Source: Linanthus parryae (taxonomy: Eukaryota > Streptophyta > Magnoliopsida > Ericales > Polemoniaceae). From it: a DNA stretch of 64,000 nucleotides. Both the position numbers and the translations under genes were made by a program. This document shows positions 43,424-54,666 of the stretch, piece by piece; position 1 is the first letter of the stretch, and each line of letters begins with the position of its first letter. The notes under the pieces were generated by a model. It did no database searches. It had not been told where the DNA came from and worked only from the letters and a program-made list of their open reading frames with translations. The stretch lies in NCBI GenBank assembly GCA_023055425.1, contig JALGPY010000003.1, positions 24,239,001 to 24,303,000 of the forward strand. The letters run 5' to 3'.

Positions 43424-45204
43424 CTAAATCTGCCTAACCTGTCCCTTAAGCTGATAAGGATAAGTATTCCTCATAATGTGAGGTTTTGATCTTCTGAAGG
43501 GACAAGTTAATCTGATATGACCAATTTTTCCACAGTAATGATATTTTGGAGAATGTCTGCTACCAGATTTGACAAAAGTAGTTTGGCTTTTTTTTGGAAA
43601 ATTTGGATTATAGCCAATCCCACTTTTATGCATTGATTTCAGACTTCCTCCAAGAATGAGATTTAGATTATGTTCTGAGCCTCTAAAACTGGCTAGGACC
43701 TTTTTAGACTCTTGAAGTTTCTCAGTCAAAGAACAGATTTGTTGTTCTAAATCATCAGAATGAGTCTTTAGATCAGCATATCTTTCACTTAAAAGAGTGT
43801 TTTGATCAACAATATCTTTTATCTGAGCCTTCAAGGCTTTGAACCTGCTTTCCAAGGCCTTGAAGTCTTTTTTAATTTTTGTCTTAGAAACTACAACAGT
43901 TTTGTTGGCAAAAACTAGGTCCAGGTTTTCTTTTACCTGCTCATGAATCTTAATATTTAAAGAAGAAATCTTATTTCTATAACTTTCCTCATTTAAAAAC
44001 ATACTCTTGAGAATTTCAAGAAGTACATCAGAAGGACTAGCAAGAAGATTTTTTACAATTTCCTCAATATGTCTGTCTTATGAATTTTATTCATCATGTT
44101 TAGCCATGAAGCACAAATTTGCTTGATCTTCTTCTGTGTCTGAGTCACTTGATGAATCAGAATCACTCCAAGAGGCCATCATGGCTTTCTTCCTTCTGTT
44201 GTCACTGTCTTTCTTTTGAATGTTTCTGTTCTTCTTCTTTTGTGGACAATCCCTTACTAAATGATCTTCATCACCACATTCAAAACAATTCATTACTTTA
44301 GTTTTATGTAACTGTGATGAAGACTCACTTTTGTAGTCCTTGCTGCTTGAAGGTCTTGATCTCTCTCTGTTATAGTCCCTGTTACCAGAGTTTCTTTTCT
44401 TCTTGAGAATCCTGGCCAAGGCCTTGGAGATCAATGCTAAAGCCTCTTCATCATCATGCTCATCTTCAATCTCAAGGCTTTGAGATTTTTCATTGTCTTT
44501 AGCCTTGAGTGCTAAGTTCTTGATGTTTTCACTCAGATCACCTTCTACATCTTTCATAGACATTTAACGAGTGAGCAGCTTTCCTTGTAGATCATCTAGC
44601 TGAAGAAGACTTAAATCCTGAGCTTCCTCAATAGCTGTTGTCTTTGGCTCCAACTTGGATTTTGGCAAGCTCCTCAGAATTTTCCTGACCTTTTCCTCAT
44701 TTGAAAACTTCTTTCCCAATGACTCCAGATTATTCACCACTCAGTGAATCTTTTGAACATCTCCTTGATAGTCTCATCTGAGTTCATCTTGAACAGCTCA
44801 TACTGCCTCAGAAGTATGTTAATCTTGGTCTGTTTAACCTGGCTTGTTCCTTTTGTCACAACCAGTTTGTCCCATACTTCTTTGGCACTTTTACAATTTG
44901 ACACTCTGTTGAACTCATCTGCATTAAGAGCACAGTATAACAGATTCATAGCCTTGTAATTTTTTGATACCTTTTCCAGTTCAGTAACTGAGAGGTTTTC
45001 CTCAGACTTGATGCATCTAACTCCATCTATGGTAGTGTAATACTCATGAGGACCATTCTGAACTATTGAACACAGTTCCATGTCTTTATTTATGATGAAC
45101 ATCTTCATCAATGCCTTCTAGTGCATGAAGTTATCACCACAGAACAATGGAGGTCTGTTTGCTGCCCTTCCTTGTGAGAATCCACCATCTCCTACATTAC
45201 TCAT
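43424..45204 (-). pseudogene. Copia gag, broken
   Basis: The start at 45204 gives MSNVGDGGFSQGRAANRPPL, followed by FCGDNFMH and an in-frame TAG, then KALMKMFIINKD. The UBN2-type gag domain follows (CALNADEFNRVSNCKSAKEV, LLRQYELFKMNSDETIKEMF). A zinc knuckle is intact: MNCFECGDEDHLVRDCPQ. A Ser/Asp-rich stretch (SWSDSDSSSDSDTEED) and a coiled coil (43424-44002) with a second knuckle (HYCGKIGHIRLTCPF) follow, as in SIRE-type gags. Several CAAGGC[CT]TTG words lie within the frame. Confidence 0.8.
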
Positions 45205-45240
45205 AGTCACAAGATTGTTAGATCTATATTAGTGACCCAA

Positions 45241-45252
45241 GCTCTGATACCA
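45241..45252 (-). promoter_or_regulatory. Primer binding site of the copia element
   Basis: Minus-strand TGGTATCAGAGC, complementary to the initiator tRNA-Met 3' end, lies two bases inside the 5' LTR. Confidence 0.9.
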
Positions 45253-45254
45253 AT

Positions 45255-46748
45255 TGAAAATTTGTAATGTAGACTAAATACAGGACCAAAATACTCTAGA
45301 AGGGGGGGGGGTTGAATAGAGTATGGAAACTTTTTGCTAAACACAAATTTTAACTTAGTAACTATGTGAGAAACTCAAATCTCAAGGCGTTGAGATTTTA
45401 GAAAACTAGTCAGAAACTTTCTAAGGAAAAACAGAAAGCTCCAAGGCCTTGAACTACAACCAGTTCTGAACAGTTTATAAACCCTAGTTTGATTTGAGTT
45501 GTTTGCAACATAAAATAACAAAACTGTAAAGTAAAGAACACAAGGCAATTTACAGAGTTCAGTCCCAATGGACCTAATCTATGCCTGAGGGATCTAATCC
45601 CACCAGGATTGGGCAAACACTTCTTATTACTCACACAGAAACAACGCTAGATCTCCAAGCCTAAGTGAATTCCCTTACACCTATACAACTTATGGTTCCA
45701 AACCTATCTAGTACCAGCTACTAACTGTCGAGCTAGCAAGAACCTCTTGTTGTTCACTTGAACAACCAACCACTAGGTTTAGTGAGGTTTTAGATATAAA
45801 AAAGATAAGCAGATTACAAAACAGAAGAAGAACATAGTAGAAGAATAAGCTTGTGAAGGCCTGGATGTGTTTTTCAGGAAACTGGAATGGTTGATCTTCT
45901 GAAAGCTGTAATTGAAGCCTGAATGAATGTTTGTTTGAATATCTGATCTCCCATGAATTTTCCACACCTCTCTCAGTTCTCTGCAAGCTTCTATTTCTTT
46001 TAAAATTCAAACCAGTCTTTTATCCACTCTCTGCAACTGAATGAGAGATTTTAGGATCTCAGTTCCTGCAAATCCTCATCCTTTCCAACTACAATTCAAA
46101 CATCTTTGAGTAGATATCCGTTGGAGTTTTTTTTAGATTGCATTTACACGTTTAACAAACCTGCAACAACATTAAAACACAGCAACAACAAAATCCAGAA
46201 ATATAACAGCACTAAGTCTGTTTGGATTTCCAATTTCTGAATAAAAACTGGATGAGTGAATAAAACAATAATCTGATTAACTTCTGAAACATATAACTCA
46301 TGATAAACTAGTTTAAGACTTTTAGAAGTCGTTAAACAATCATAATAATAAAGATCAAACCCTGCAAGAAAGAATCAAATTAATTCTGTAAAATTGTCAG
46401 CAGCTCAAGGCACATCTCAAGGCCTTGAAGCTCTGAACATGCTTCACAGTCTTTCAATGTTGAGACCAGAAATCTTTGATTCTCTCTGATCAGGATATCT
46501 GCAATTGTTTTAGATATAAAAAGAACATATAACATAAGTATTTGCAACAAATCTCTGATCTTAATTATCAAATATCCAACTTGCAACACAAGATTGTTAG
46601 AGCATGCAGCATAATAAAACTACTCTCAAGGCTTTGAAGCTCTAATCAGTATCTCAAGGCCTTGGAGCCTCAGAAATACTTTGTCTTTGTCTTTCATCAC
46701 TCAAAACAGTTACTTCTCAAAACACACTTAAAGTTCTTTGAGTCAACA
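45255..46748 (-). repeat. 5' LTR of the copia element
   Basis: 1494 bp, matching 35741-37233, with five palindromic words at corresponding positions (45383, 45442, 46418, 46627, 46655). The first is changed to CAAGGCGTTG, a point difference from the other LTR. Confidence 0.9.
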
Positions 46749-46753
46749 CAAGG

Positions 46754-47975
46754 TTTCTGATTTGATTTCTCAAAACTTTACTTGGGATATAGACTTAATA
46801 AAACATCATTTTTCAGAAGATGAAGCAGAAGCAATTATTAAAATTCCTCTTTCCTGCCCTCAAAATCAGGATAACTTAGTTTGGTCTCAAACTGATGATG
46901 GAGACTATACTGTTAAATCTGCCTATAATATGCTTGTTGGAAATTTCAATCTTTTATCTGTTTCAAATAATCCTTCTTCATCTAGCAACAATAAAGACAT
47001 TTTATGGACAAAACTTTGGCAGATTAACATCCCACATAAAATCAAAAACTTTATTTGGCGTCTACTCAACTTCTGTTTTGCAACAAAAGAAAATCTTTTC
47101 AAAAGAGGAATTACCATACCTACTATTTGTAGTTTCTGCTCCAAAGGAATTGAGAGCTCTAGCCATCTGTTCTTTAACTGTAAATGGACCCGCAATATTT
47201 ATGCTTCCCACCTTTTTAGATCTGCATGCTCCTCCTTCTAACTTGTCGTTCCTACATCGTTTTAGACACTTGTTTCTGTCTTTAGATAAAAAGAACCAGC
47301 AGATCCTTTGTTTCCTGTTTTGGAACATTTGGTTAGAAAGGAATAGAAGAATTTTTAGATCGGAATCGAAAAATCAAGATGATATTATTATTCACTCTTT
47401 ATCAGAGAACTTTGAGTTTCAAGATAATACTTATCTTGTTCGGGAAGTGTTGCTTGCAGCTTCTGGAGAAGCTACTGCGTCAGAGCGTTGGAAGCCGCCA
47501 TCTCCAGGGACTCTCAAACTCAACGTTGATGCTTCCATCGAAGTAGATCGAAACAGATCTGCAGGAGGGGGAGTGATTAGGAACTCAAACGGTGATTTCA
47601 TCTTGGCTATGGCTTTTCCGATACCATACACTGAAGACTCCTTCATCGCAGAAAGTTATGCGATGATTCATGCAGTGAGGGAAGCTGAAAGAAGGGGATT
47701 TGTGAACCTAATAATCGAATCAGATAACAAGAGTTTGGTGCTAGCTTTATAGAGAGAAAGACCGGCTGCGGTGTTTTCAGAGAAAGAACGCCTCACAAAT
47801 GAGGTCTTCAAGAAGATTCATCATCTTTTAAAGTATAGGATTTTATGGTGTAGAAGGTCTCAGAATGGGCTTGCCCATCAACTAGCCCAAATGGGCAATG
47901 TTTCTTCCTTTTGGTCCGTTATTTGCCCAAATAGCTTGTACAACTTATGGTCCCAAGACAATGGCCAGTATTAAA
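46754..47975 (+). pseudogene. LINE-1 ORF2 3' part: zf-RVT and RNase H
   Basis: The frame SQNFTWDIDLIKHHFSEDEA and WSQTDDGDYTVKSAYNMLV lead into the zf-RVT zinc domain (ICSFCSKGIESSSHLFFNCK). After a frameshift near 47230 the RNase H domain is intact in its motif residues: LKLNVDASIEVDRNRSAGGG (Asp), DSFIAESYAMIHAVREAE (Glu), LIIESDNKSLVLA (Asp). A stop at 47750 follows. The next frame has NGLAHQLAQMGNVSSFWSVI. The end is similar to that of LINE-2. Confidence 0.8.
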
Positions 47976-48004
47976 TAAAAGTGCAGGATTTTATTAAAAT
48001 ATGA

Positions 48005-48039
48005 GTGTGTGTGTGTGTGCGTGCGCGCGCGTGTGTGTA
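48005..48039. repeat. (GT)n/(GC)n microsatellite
   Basis: Alternating GTGTGT, GCGCGC and GTGTGT directly after the LINE-1 tail. Confidence 0.85.
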
Positions 48040-48839
48040 CATGCATCTTGAGTCTTATGTGTTATATAATAAAGTCTTAAAATATTACTTGTTTAAGATT
48101 AAGATTAGGGAATGCGTAGTAAATTTTTGGGTAATTGACACCAAACTGGCCTGCAAAATACATTTTGAGACACAAAACCACCTGCACTTTCAATTTCCCG
48201 CCACAACCCCCTGCAATATACAAATGTGGGACACGTAACCCCAAATTGATAACGGTGTTAAAAAACATAACGGAACTTTGCAGGTAGGTTTAGTGTCAAT
48301 AAGCCTAATTTTTGTTTACAGAAGTTTGCATCATAAATAGTTTGAATAATATGACATTATTTTACATAAGTAATTAGTTATGAGTAAATAGTGTAAATTT
48401 CAGAAATGATAAACGATCGAGTACATTCTTTACAAATTATTGTTAAATATTTTATAAAAATATGAAAAAATGGCAATGTGTGACACAAAGAACTCTTCAT
48501 ATATGCTAAAATACTAAGAAATGCACCCGTATTTTTAATTCCGAATGAATAACTCGTATACGAACTATACACGTACGTATAGAAAACTCGAATTAATAAA
48601 ATCGCATTTTTAAGCCAAATTTTTACTAACGATAAAATCGTATAGTGCACGTACGTACCGTATCATGTTTTATTTCCGTCTCGTATTTTACTAACTATGC
48701 TCGTCATCTTAATTTTAATTTTGAAAATATAATGCAGAAGAAACCGAGCAAGTACGATTTTTTCTTGGAAGAAATTATAGTACGTAAATTTGACTAATAG
48801 AATATGAGATTTCTTTTCTGGAGCAAAGACTCAATCAAA
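48040..48839. repeat. AT-rich repeat family, inverted copy at 63690-64000
   Basis: 48420-48700 reads as the reverse complement of 63700-63990: AATGCACCCGTATTTTTAAT, CGAACTATACACGTACGTAT, AAAACTCGAATTAAT and TATTTTACTAACTATG. 48750-48838 matches 29410-29510 and is the left flank of LINE-2. 48120-48300 is another unassigned dispersed sequence. There is no gene. Confidence 0.7.
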
Positions 48840-49115
48840 CTGTTGGTCTACCAAATCGCTCTGCCCTCTCTCATCCACGTCATCAATCTTCTAATTTTCC
48901 GTGAGTTAGTTATCTCCTTCCCAAGGAGATAACTTCTACCAACCGCTTGTGTTCTAAACATTCCATAAATGTTTTTGACTGTTTCTGTCGGTTACCGGCG
49001 GTTTTCGTCGGTTAACTTTGTCTTTTTGTGCGTTGGTCACTAAGCTTTAGCCATTCTGGGCTTTTTTCAGACAAACATATCACTGTGTTCCACAAATTCT
49101 CAAACTGTTTTCAAC

Positions 49116-50142
49116 ATGACTTCAAAACAATCATCGAATCCTTGCATTTCCAATGACATCACTAAATTGCTGCCCACGATGAACCTCACTGAGAAGGAAA
49201 AACTGGGAGTTACACTGCCACCAGAAGCTTTGAAGGACGGACAGGCTGAATGCCGTAAGAGCATTTTCGGTAAGATCTTTACTACCAAAAATGTGAACAT
49301 GGGTAATATTATGAACGTCATGTCCAAGGCATGGGATGACCCAGTCAGTTTTCATGTGGTACCGTTGGGAAATCACATTTACCAGTTTGTTTTTGAAAGG
49401 GAAGAGCAAGTTCAGAAAATCCTAGAAACCCAACCGTGGTTTTATAGGGGGTCTATGATTGCCATGGAAAAGTGGTTCCCATGGAAAAACATGAGGGCAA
49501 GTCACTACAATGAAGCCTTTATGTGGGTACAAATCGGGATTCTCTCCCCAGATTGCTATAACGACGATTTCCCGAAGTGGTGATTCCAACACGTGGCATA
49601 CTCGTGGGTATATGCATCCGGGTGAAAGTGCTAGTGAAAATTACAGAACCCCTACTAAGGGCCTGCTCTGTTAACCTCTTTGAGGATCGCATGGAATGGG
49701 TGTTACTGAAATACGAGAAGCTTCCAAGCATTTGCAATTTTTGTGGTAGAATGGGGCATGAAATGCGCGAATGTGATAAACAGGCTACAGTTGATGTTCA
49801 AATCGAAGAAATCCCACATATTACGGTACTTGGATGACTTCCACTGCAATGATGGACTATGTGTTGGGATATAATTCCGACCCTAAGTCCATTTTTGATC
49901 CTCTTACGATCCCTACGGAGTGTAATATTCCACGCGTGGAACAGCCAAATTCGATTGTTAATTCGGAATACACTGGTGGGAGTGCTGAAGAAAGTGACGA
50001 GAAAATTAATCCAGATTCCGATGAAGGCCAATTCATGATAAGACAGTGGGAAAAGAAATCAAGTCTGGAACTCCTACAGCAGGCTAGAGTTGATTCCACA
50101 GTTGATGATGACGATGAGTATGAGGAAACTGATTTGGGGTAG
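49116..50142 (+). pseudogene. LINE-2 ORF1: DUF4283 and zinc knuckle
   Basis: The start MTSKQSSNPCISNDITKLLP leads into a well-preserved DUF4283 domain (GKIFTTKNVNMGNIMNVMSK, HIYQFVFEREEQVQKILETQ, PWFYRGSMIAMEKWFPWK). A frameshift near 49580 precedes CIRVKVLVKITEPLLRAC and the zinc knuckle ICNFCGRMGHEMRECDK. A further frameshift at about 49835 leads to an acidic tail (ESDEKINPDSDEGQFMIRQW) ending at 50142, just before the solo LTR. Confidence 0.75.
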
Positions 50143-50149
50143 TGGAACT

Positions 50150-51572
50150 TGTTGGAATAGATTCCCTAGAGGCAATCGTAGATTTAGTATGAACATTGTT
50201 TTGGCTAGAATATTCATTTATTATATATTGTGATATTTAATATAATGAAGTCCTTAGATAAAATGTGTTGTTTATCTTAAATATCCCTAGTCCACTATAT
50301 TGATTAATATGACGATAAAATATAGACTAGTATGTGGGTAGATTGAAATGGAGATATCAAGTCTAACACATGGGTATGCATTAGGAGTAATGGCATACAG
50401 GATTGACCCACAACGAAAAGGATACATTAGATTATGTCAAGTCACAATCGCTTTTCGTAGTGCTAATATATTTGCAATCCTTAGACTTGAAGTCACTAGA
50501 TACTCTAGTTGTGGAATATTGCGCTTTGATGTTATCAAACGTTACACCGTAACTGGGTAATCATAAAGATGGCTATCGGGCGTGATAGGAAGCAAGCTTA
50601 GAGATCGTAATGATGTAGATAGGATTTGTCCCTCCCACATAATGGGGGTAAATATCCACGGCCACTCGAGGGATGAGGCTTATTAAATGTCTGGCCAGAC
50701 TCATATAAATCAATATAGAGATATTGATGTTATCTGCAAGCATAAGCATATTCTCATGATCGAGGAACTATGGATTGGATATACGAGTGTGACGATGGAT
50801 GTCTCGTGTCCAATCCGGATATGGAGACAAAGGGATAGTGCAATATGACATATTGGGCACAAGAGGTTTGTCGGGATCAGTGACTATTTCTATTGGTTGG
50901 GTGGCATGGATGTGTTGCTAGACACCGCTCCATGTTAGTAAGAGTTACTACCAACTATATAGAAACCTACGGGGTCACACGTCAAATGGAGTAGAGCTAG
51001 ATTTGGGATTAATTAATATCGATTAATTAATAGAAGGATCATTGTGCAACACCTTGCAAACTTAGTAGGACTAATTTGCAAGGAAGGGAATAGTTCTAGT
51101 TCATCTAGAATTAGGAAACTCTTTTATGGAAACAACAAGGAGTTGTTGGAGCATATAAAGAGGCTTTAGCTTCCTTCCCACACTTTTGTTATTAGACATA
51201 ACAAAGAGAGTGGGAGAGAGCAAAAGAGAGAGCAAGACAAGCTAGGGCCGAACCCTAGCCCGTCCGCCCCTTCCCGTCGGCTCAAAGAGGAGGCCGAACC
51301 TCTTCTTGTTCCTTTGTTGCTTTGATCTTCTTCCCTCTTCCTCCGGGTTGAAGCTAGCACTTGTTTGAAGGAAGAATCTAGATCTCACCTCCAGATGTGG
51401 ATCAACCGTAGAGACGAGGACATCATTCTTCGTGTGATCTCACAAATCAAAAGGTACACAATACTATGTCTCTTATCATGTTATGATGTCTCCTCCTGAC
51501 GATCCGTGGTGGGCATTGAAGTAGGAATTAAATTTTTGTTATTCCGCTGCGTTACCTACTTCAAAACCCAAC
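50150..51572 (+). mobile_element. Solo LTR, Angela/BARE-like, plus orientation
   Basis: It begins TGTTGGAATAGATTCCCTAG and ends ...CAAAACCCAAC, about 1423 bp. It matches the minus-strand copy at 12894-14284 along its length (AATATCCCTAGTCCA, GATTGGATATACGAGTGTGA, GGACTAATTTGCAAGGAAGG, TGGATCAACCGTAGAG). Flanks GAACT and GAAAC are an imperfect 5-bp duplication. It sits between ORF1 and ORF2 of LINE-2. Confidence 0.8.
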
Positions 51573-51717
51573 GAAACTAACCAACCTACGACTTCTTCTG
51601 GTGTTTGTGGCAAGTGAATCTGTTCGGCATACAGTGCAAAGAAACTCAAGGGAGATCGAGACGTTTCTCTCGCCCCTCTTTGGCAGAGGGTGGCGCGCCC
51701 CAGCCCTGGCAGCAACC

Positions 51718-52490
51718 ATGAAAATATTATGTTGGAACGTTAGAGGGTTGGGGAGTACCTCTACGTTCCAAAGCCTACACTCCCTAGTTAGGGATAAGCT
51801 ACCATATTTAATTTTTCTTATGGAAACGAAGTTGCTTACCCAAGGTGCGGTCTCTGTTTGTTCTAATTTGGGTTATAAAAAAGCTTGTCATATCCCCCAT
51901 GTTGGCTTGGGGAGGGGGTCTCTCTCTTATGTGGAATAATGACATTCACGTGCAAGTCTTGTCAAGTAATCGATTCCAAATCCACTGTTTTGTAAGACCT
52001 CCGGAGGCCAGTTCTATTGGTTTTTATTTTAGGTTCTACGGAGATCCTGTTACAGCAAATCGTTATTTATCTTGGGATTTACTGAAAATTTTAAAGCTGG
52101 AAGGAGATACCCCTTGGCTAGTGGCGGGCGATTTCAACAAAATTCTCTCCAATTCGGAAAAGTAGGGGTGGAACTACCGAAACTGGACACAAATCCAGCA
52201 GTTTGCTGATGCACTTTCGGATTGTGGTTTGTTGGATTTAGGTTATAAAGGGGAATAATATACCTGGTGGAATGGTCGTACTTACCCTTTCTCCATCCAA
52301 GAATGTTTGGATAGGGCTGTAGCACATCAAAACTGGGAAAGAGCTTACCCAACCAATTCTGCCGAGGTTTTGCAAATGGTTGGATCCGACCATCTCCCGA
52401 TCCCGATCTCAGCGCAGTCGACTCAAATGGCGCATCCAAATCACCGACGCTTTCACTTTGCGGCATAATGGACTCGCAAATATGACTGTG
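51718..52490 (+). pseudogene. LINE-2 ORF2 endonuclease
   Basis: MKILCWNVRGLGSTSTFQSL starts ORF2 at 51718. METKLL, VAGDFNKILSNSEK (then a TAG), YTWWNGRTYPFSIQECLDRA (after a TAA) and VGSDHLPIPI follow, the expected AP-endonuclease motifs in order. Two stops and a frameshift near 51900 break the frame. Unlike LINE-1, the domain has no internal duplication. Confidence 0.8.
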
Positions 52491-54666
52491 CTGACCTAAT
52501 CAGCGAGGTATGGCCTATTTCCTCTCCTAATTCTACTTATATACATGATATTGCTGAAAAAATAAATTACACAACAAATTACATTCGTAAATTGAGGAAA
52601 AACTAATTTTATGTCCGACCGTAAAGAGAAGAATGCGCTGCTTTGCCAACTGTCCAGATTATCTTCTTGTAGGCAATCTTTTGATGTTATCTGAATGAAA
52701 AAAGAAATTACCACTAAGTTGCAAAATATTTTTTCTAACGAGGAGATTCATTGGAACCAGCGTTCTAGGGTTAAGTGGCTTAGGAAAGGGGACCGAAACA
52801 CTCAATTTTTTCATAAGGTTACAAATGAGCGCAAAAGGAAAAATACTATTTCCACCATTTTATACCTTAGTGGTAATTGCTACAAGGAAATTGAAAATAT
52901 CAAGAACTGTTTTAAAAATTACTATAAGGACATGTTTAAAGAAATGCCCACTGTTTCTTACCAAACTGTAGAGTGTATCTCGCCTAAAATTACCCCTGAT
53001 ATGGCTGCTTTGCTTTCGGAACCTTTTTCAGGAACTGAAATTTTTACAGCTTTAAACTCTATCGGTGCACTTAAAGCACCAGGACCTGATGGCCTACAAG
53101 CGCCTTTTTATCATCATTACTGGTCGATTATTGGTAAAGATGTTGTTGCTATATTTTTTAAATAATGGTGGTAATATTACTAGACTTAACGAGACTTGTA
53201 TTGCTCTAATCCCCAAGGTTAAAACCCCCCTTTCTGTTACGGATTTTAGGCCGATAAGCCTTTGCAATGTCTCGTACAAAATTATTTCAAAAACTTTAGC
53301 CAACCGCCTGAAAAAAATATTACCTGACATTATTGACAATTCTCAATCTGCTTTCATAGCGGGTCGTCAAATTTCTGATAATTCTATCATCGGCCTTGAG
53401 ACCCTGCACACAATTAACAATCAAAAAGGTAAGGTTGGGTCTTTTTCCTTAAATTCGACATGACTAAAGCTTATGACAGGATTGAGTGGTTTTACTTAGA
53501 GCAAATTCTACACAAATTAGGATTCCCTAGTACTTTCATCGGTAGGATTATGGCATGTGTGACTTCCGTTTCTTTCTCAATCCTTATTAATGATCACCAA
53601 ACCACTAGAATTCAACCTACTAGGGGTATTAGGCAAGGTGACCCGTTCAGTCCGTATTTATTTGTTATTTGCTCGGAGGGTTTATCTTCTTAATTACGCA
53701 TGCTGTTAATAATAATATTCGCCAGAGAGTTAAAGCTGGTATGGGTTCCCCTAGTGTTACTCATCTTCTTTTCGTGGATGATAGTATTTTTTTCTCAAAA
53801 GCAACTTTTCAAAATGCTATTACTATACGGTCAATCCTTTTCCAATATTGTACGGCTTCGGGACAATTAGTTAGCCATGATAAATCTAAACTTGTTTTTG
53901 GTCCTCGGGTTCCCCACAATATTCAACATACTATCGCACAAATTCTTCAAATTCCAATTTCGACTGATCATGATAAATACCTTGGTCTTGCTACTTTGAT
54001 TGGTCGCAACAAAAAATTGGTTTTCAATCCCATAAAATTTGGAATAAACTTTCCGGTTACAAAGAAAAATTACTCTCACCCGCGGGGAAGGAAATTCTTA
54101 GTAAGTCTGTTGTTCAAGCAATCCCTACCTACATTATGTCAGTTAACCTTCTTCCAATTACTTTTCAAAAAGAATTGCAACAACTTTTTGCAAGTTTTTG
54201 GTGGGGAAATGACTTGGAAAATAAGAAAATTCATTGGAAGTCCTGGGATAGTCTTTGTAACTCTAAATCTGTGGGTAGTATGGCTTTCCGCCACTTGCAT
54301 GCTTTTAATCTTGCACTTTTTGGAAAACAGGTTTGGCGTATCCTTCACAACCCCAATTCTTTGCTTGCTAGAGTGCTTAAGGGTAAATATTTCCATTATT
54401 CAGACATTATTTCTATCGAGGATACTTCTAATTCCTCGTACATTTGGAAAGGGCTTATTAAAGCTAGAAATATTACTTTCAAAGATGTTAGACAAGGTAT
54501 TGGAAATGGCCATCACACTCTTATCTACCATCACAGATGGATTCCTATAGGTTTTGGTCGTAAACCTTTGAGCTACCCTACTCTACCTAGTCATTCTTAT
54601 GTTTCTGACCTTATCAAAGGAGAATTTACTTGGAACCAAAACCTGATTTTCAACAATTATTCATAA
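52491..54666 (+). pseudogene. LINE-2 reverse transcriptase
   Basis: RWLRKGDRNTQFFH-type N-terminus (VKWLRKGDRNTQFFHKVTNE), then APGPDGLQAPFYHHYW, TCIALIPKVKTPLSVTDFRP, SLCNVSYKIISKTLANRLKK, FDMTKAYDRIEWFYLEQILH, GIRQGDPFSPYLFVICSEGL and HLLFVDDSIFFSKATF. Both catalytic Asp of the box are present (FVDD instead of FADD). Frame changes lie near 53160, 53455, 53690 and 54060. The thumb (FWWGNDLENKKIHWKSW, LFGKQVWRILHNPNSLLARV) is well preserved. Confidence 0.85.

Larger units (their letters stand above)
35741..46748 (-). mobile_element. Ty1/copia retrotransposon, SIRE/Maximus-like, 11 kb
   Basis: The LTRs are 1493 and 1494 bp and start TGAAA...; an exact duplication CAAGG flanks the element (35736-35740, 46749-46753). 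The minus-strand order is gag, protease, integrase, RT, RNase H (copia order), then a further open region before the 3' LTR. That extra region, the long LTRs and the total size match the SIRE/Maximus lineage, whose members often carry an extra, sometimes env-like, ORF. The two LTRs look nearly identical by eye, so insertion is younger than that of the gypsy element. Stops, shifts and lost catalytic residues show it cannot move by itself. Confidence 0.9.
30190..47990 (+). mobile_element. L1-type LINE (LINE-1 of window), split by a copia element
   Basis: ORF1 (DUF4283 and zinc knuckle) and ORF2 (AP endonuclease, RT, zf-RVT, RNase H) of a plant L1 LINE follow one another on the plus strand. An 11-kb copia element lies at 35741-46748. 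ORF2 sense resumes directly after it (KPLSSPTPPLHSKVS before, DLISQNFTWDIDLIKHH after). The 5' border is uncertain; the 3' end is near 47990, in an A/T-rich tail. Close similarity to the LINE at 48840-56447 shows one family. Frameshifts and a 1-kb internal duplication make it inactive. Confidence 0.8.

Noticed and set aside
12894..51572. The two Angela-like LTRs as the two ends of one large element
   Set aside because: They are in opposite orientation and the first has its own exact 5-bp duplication.
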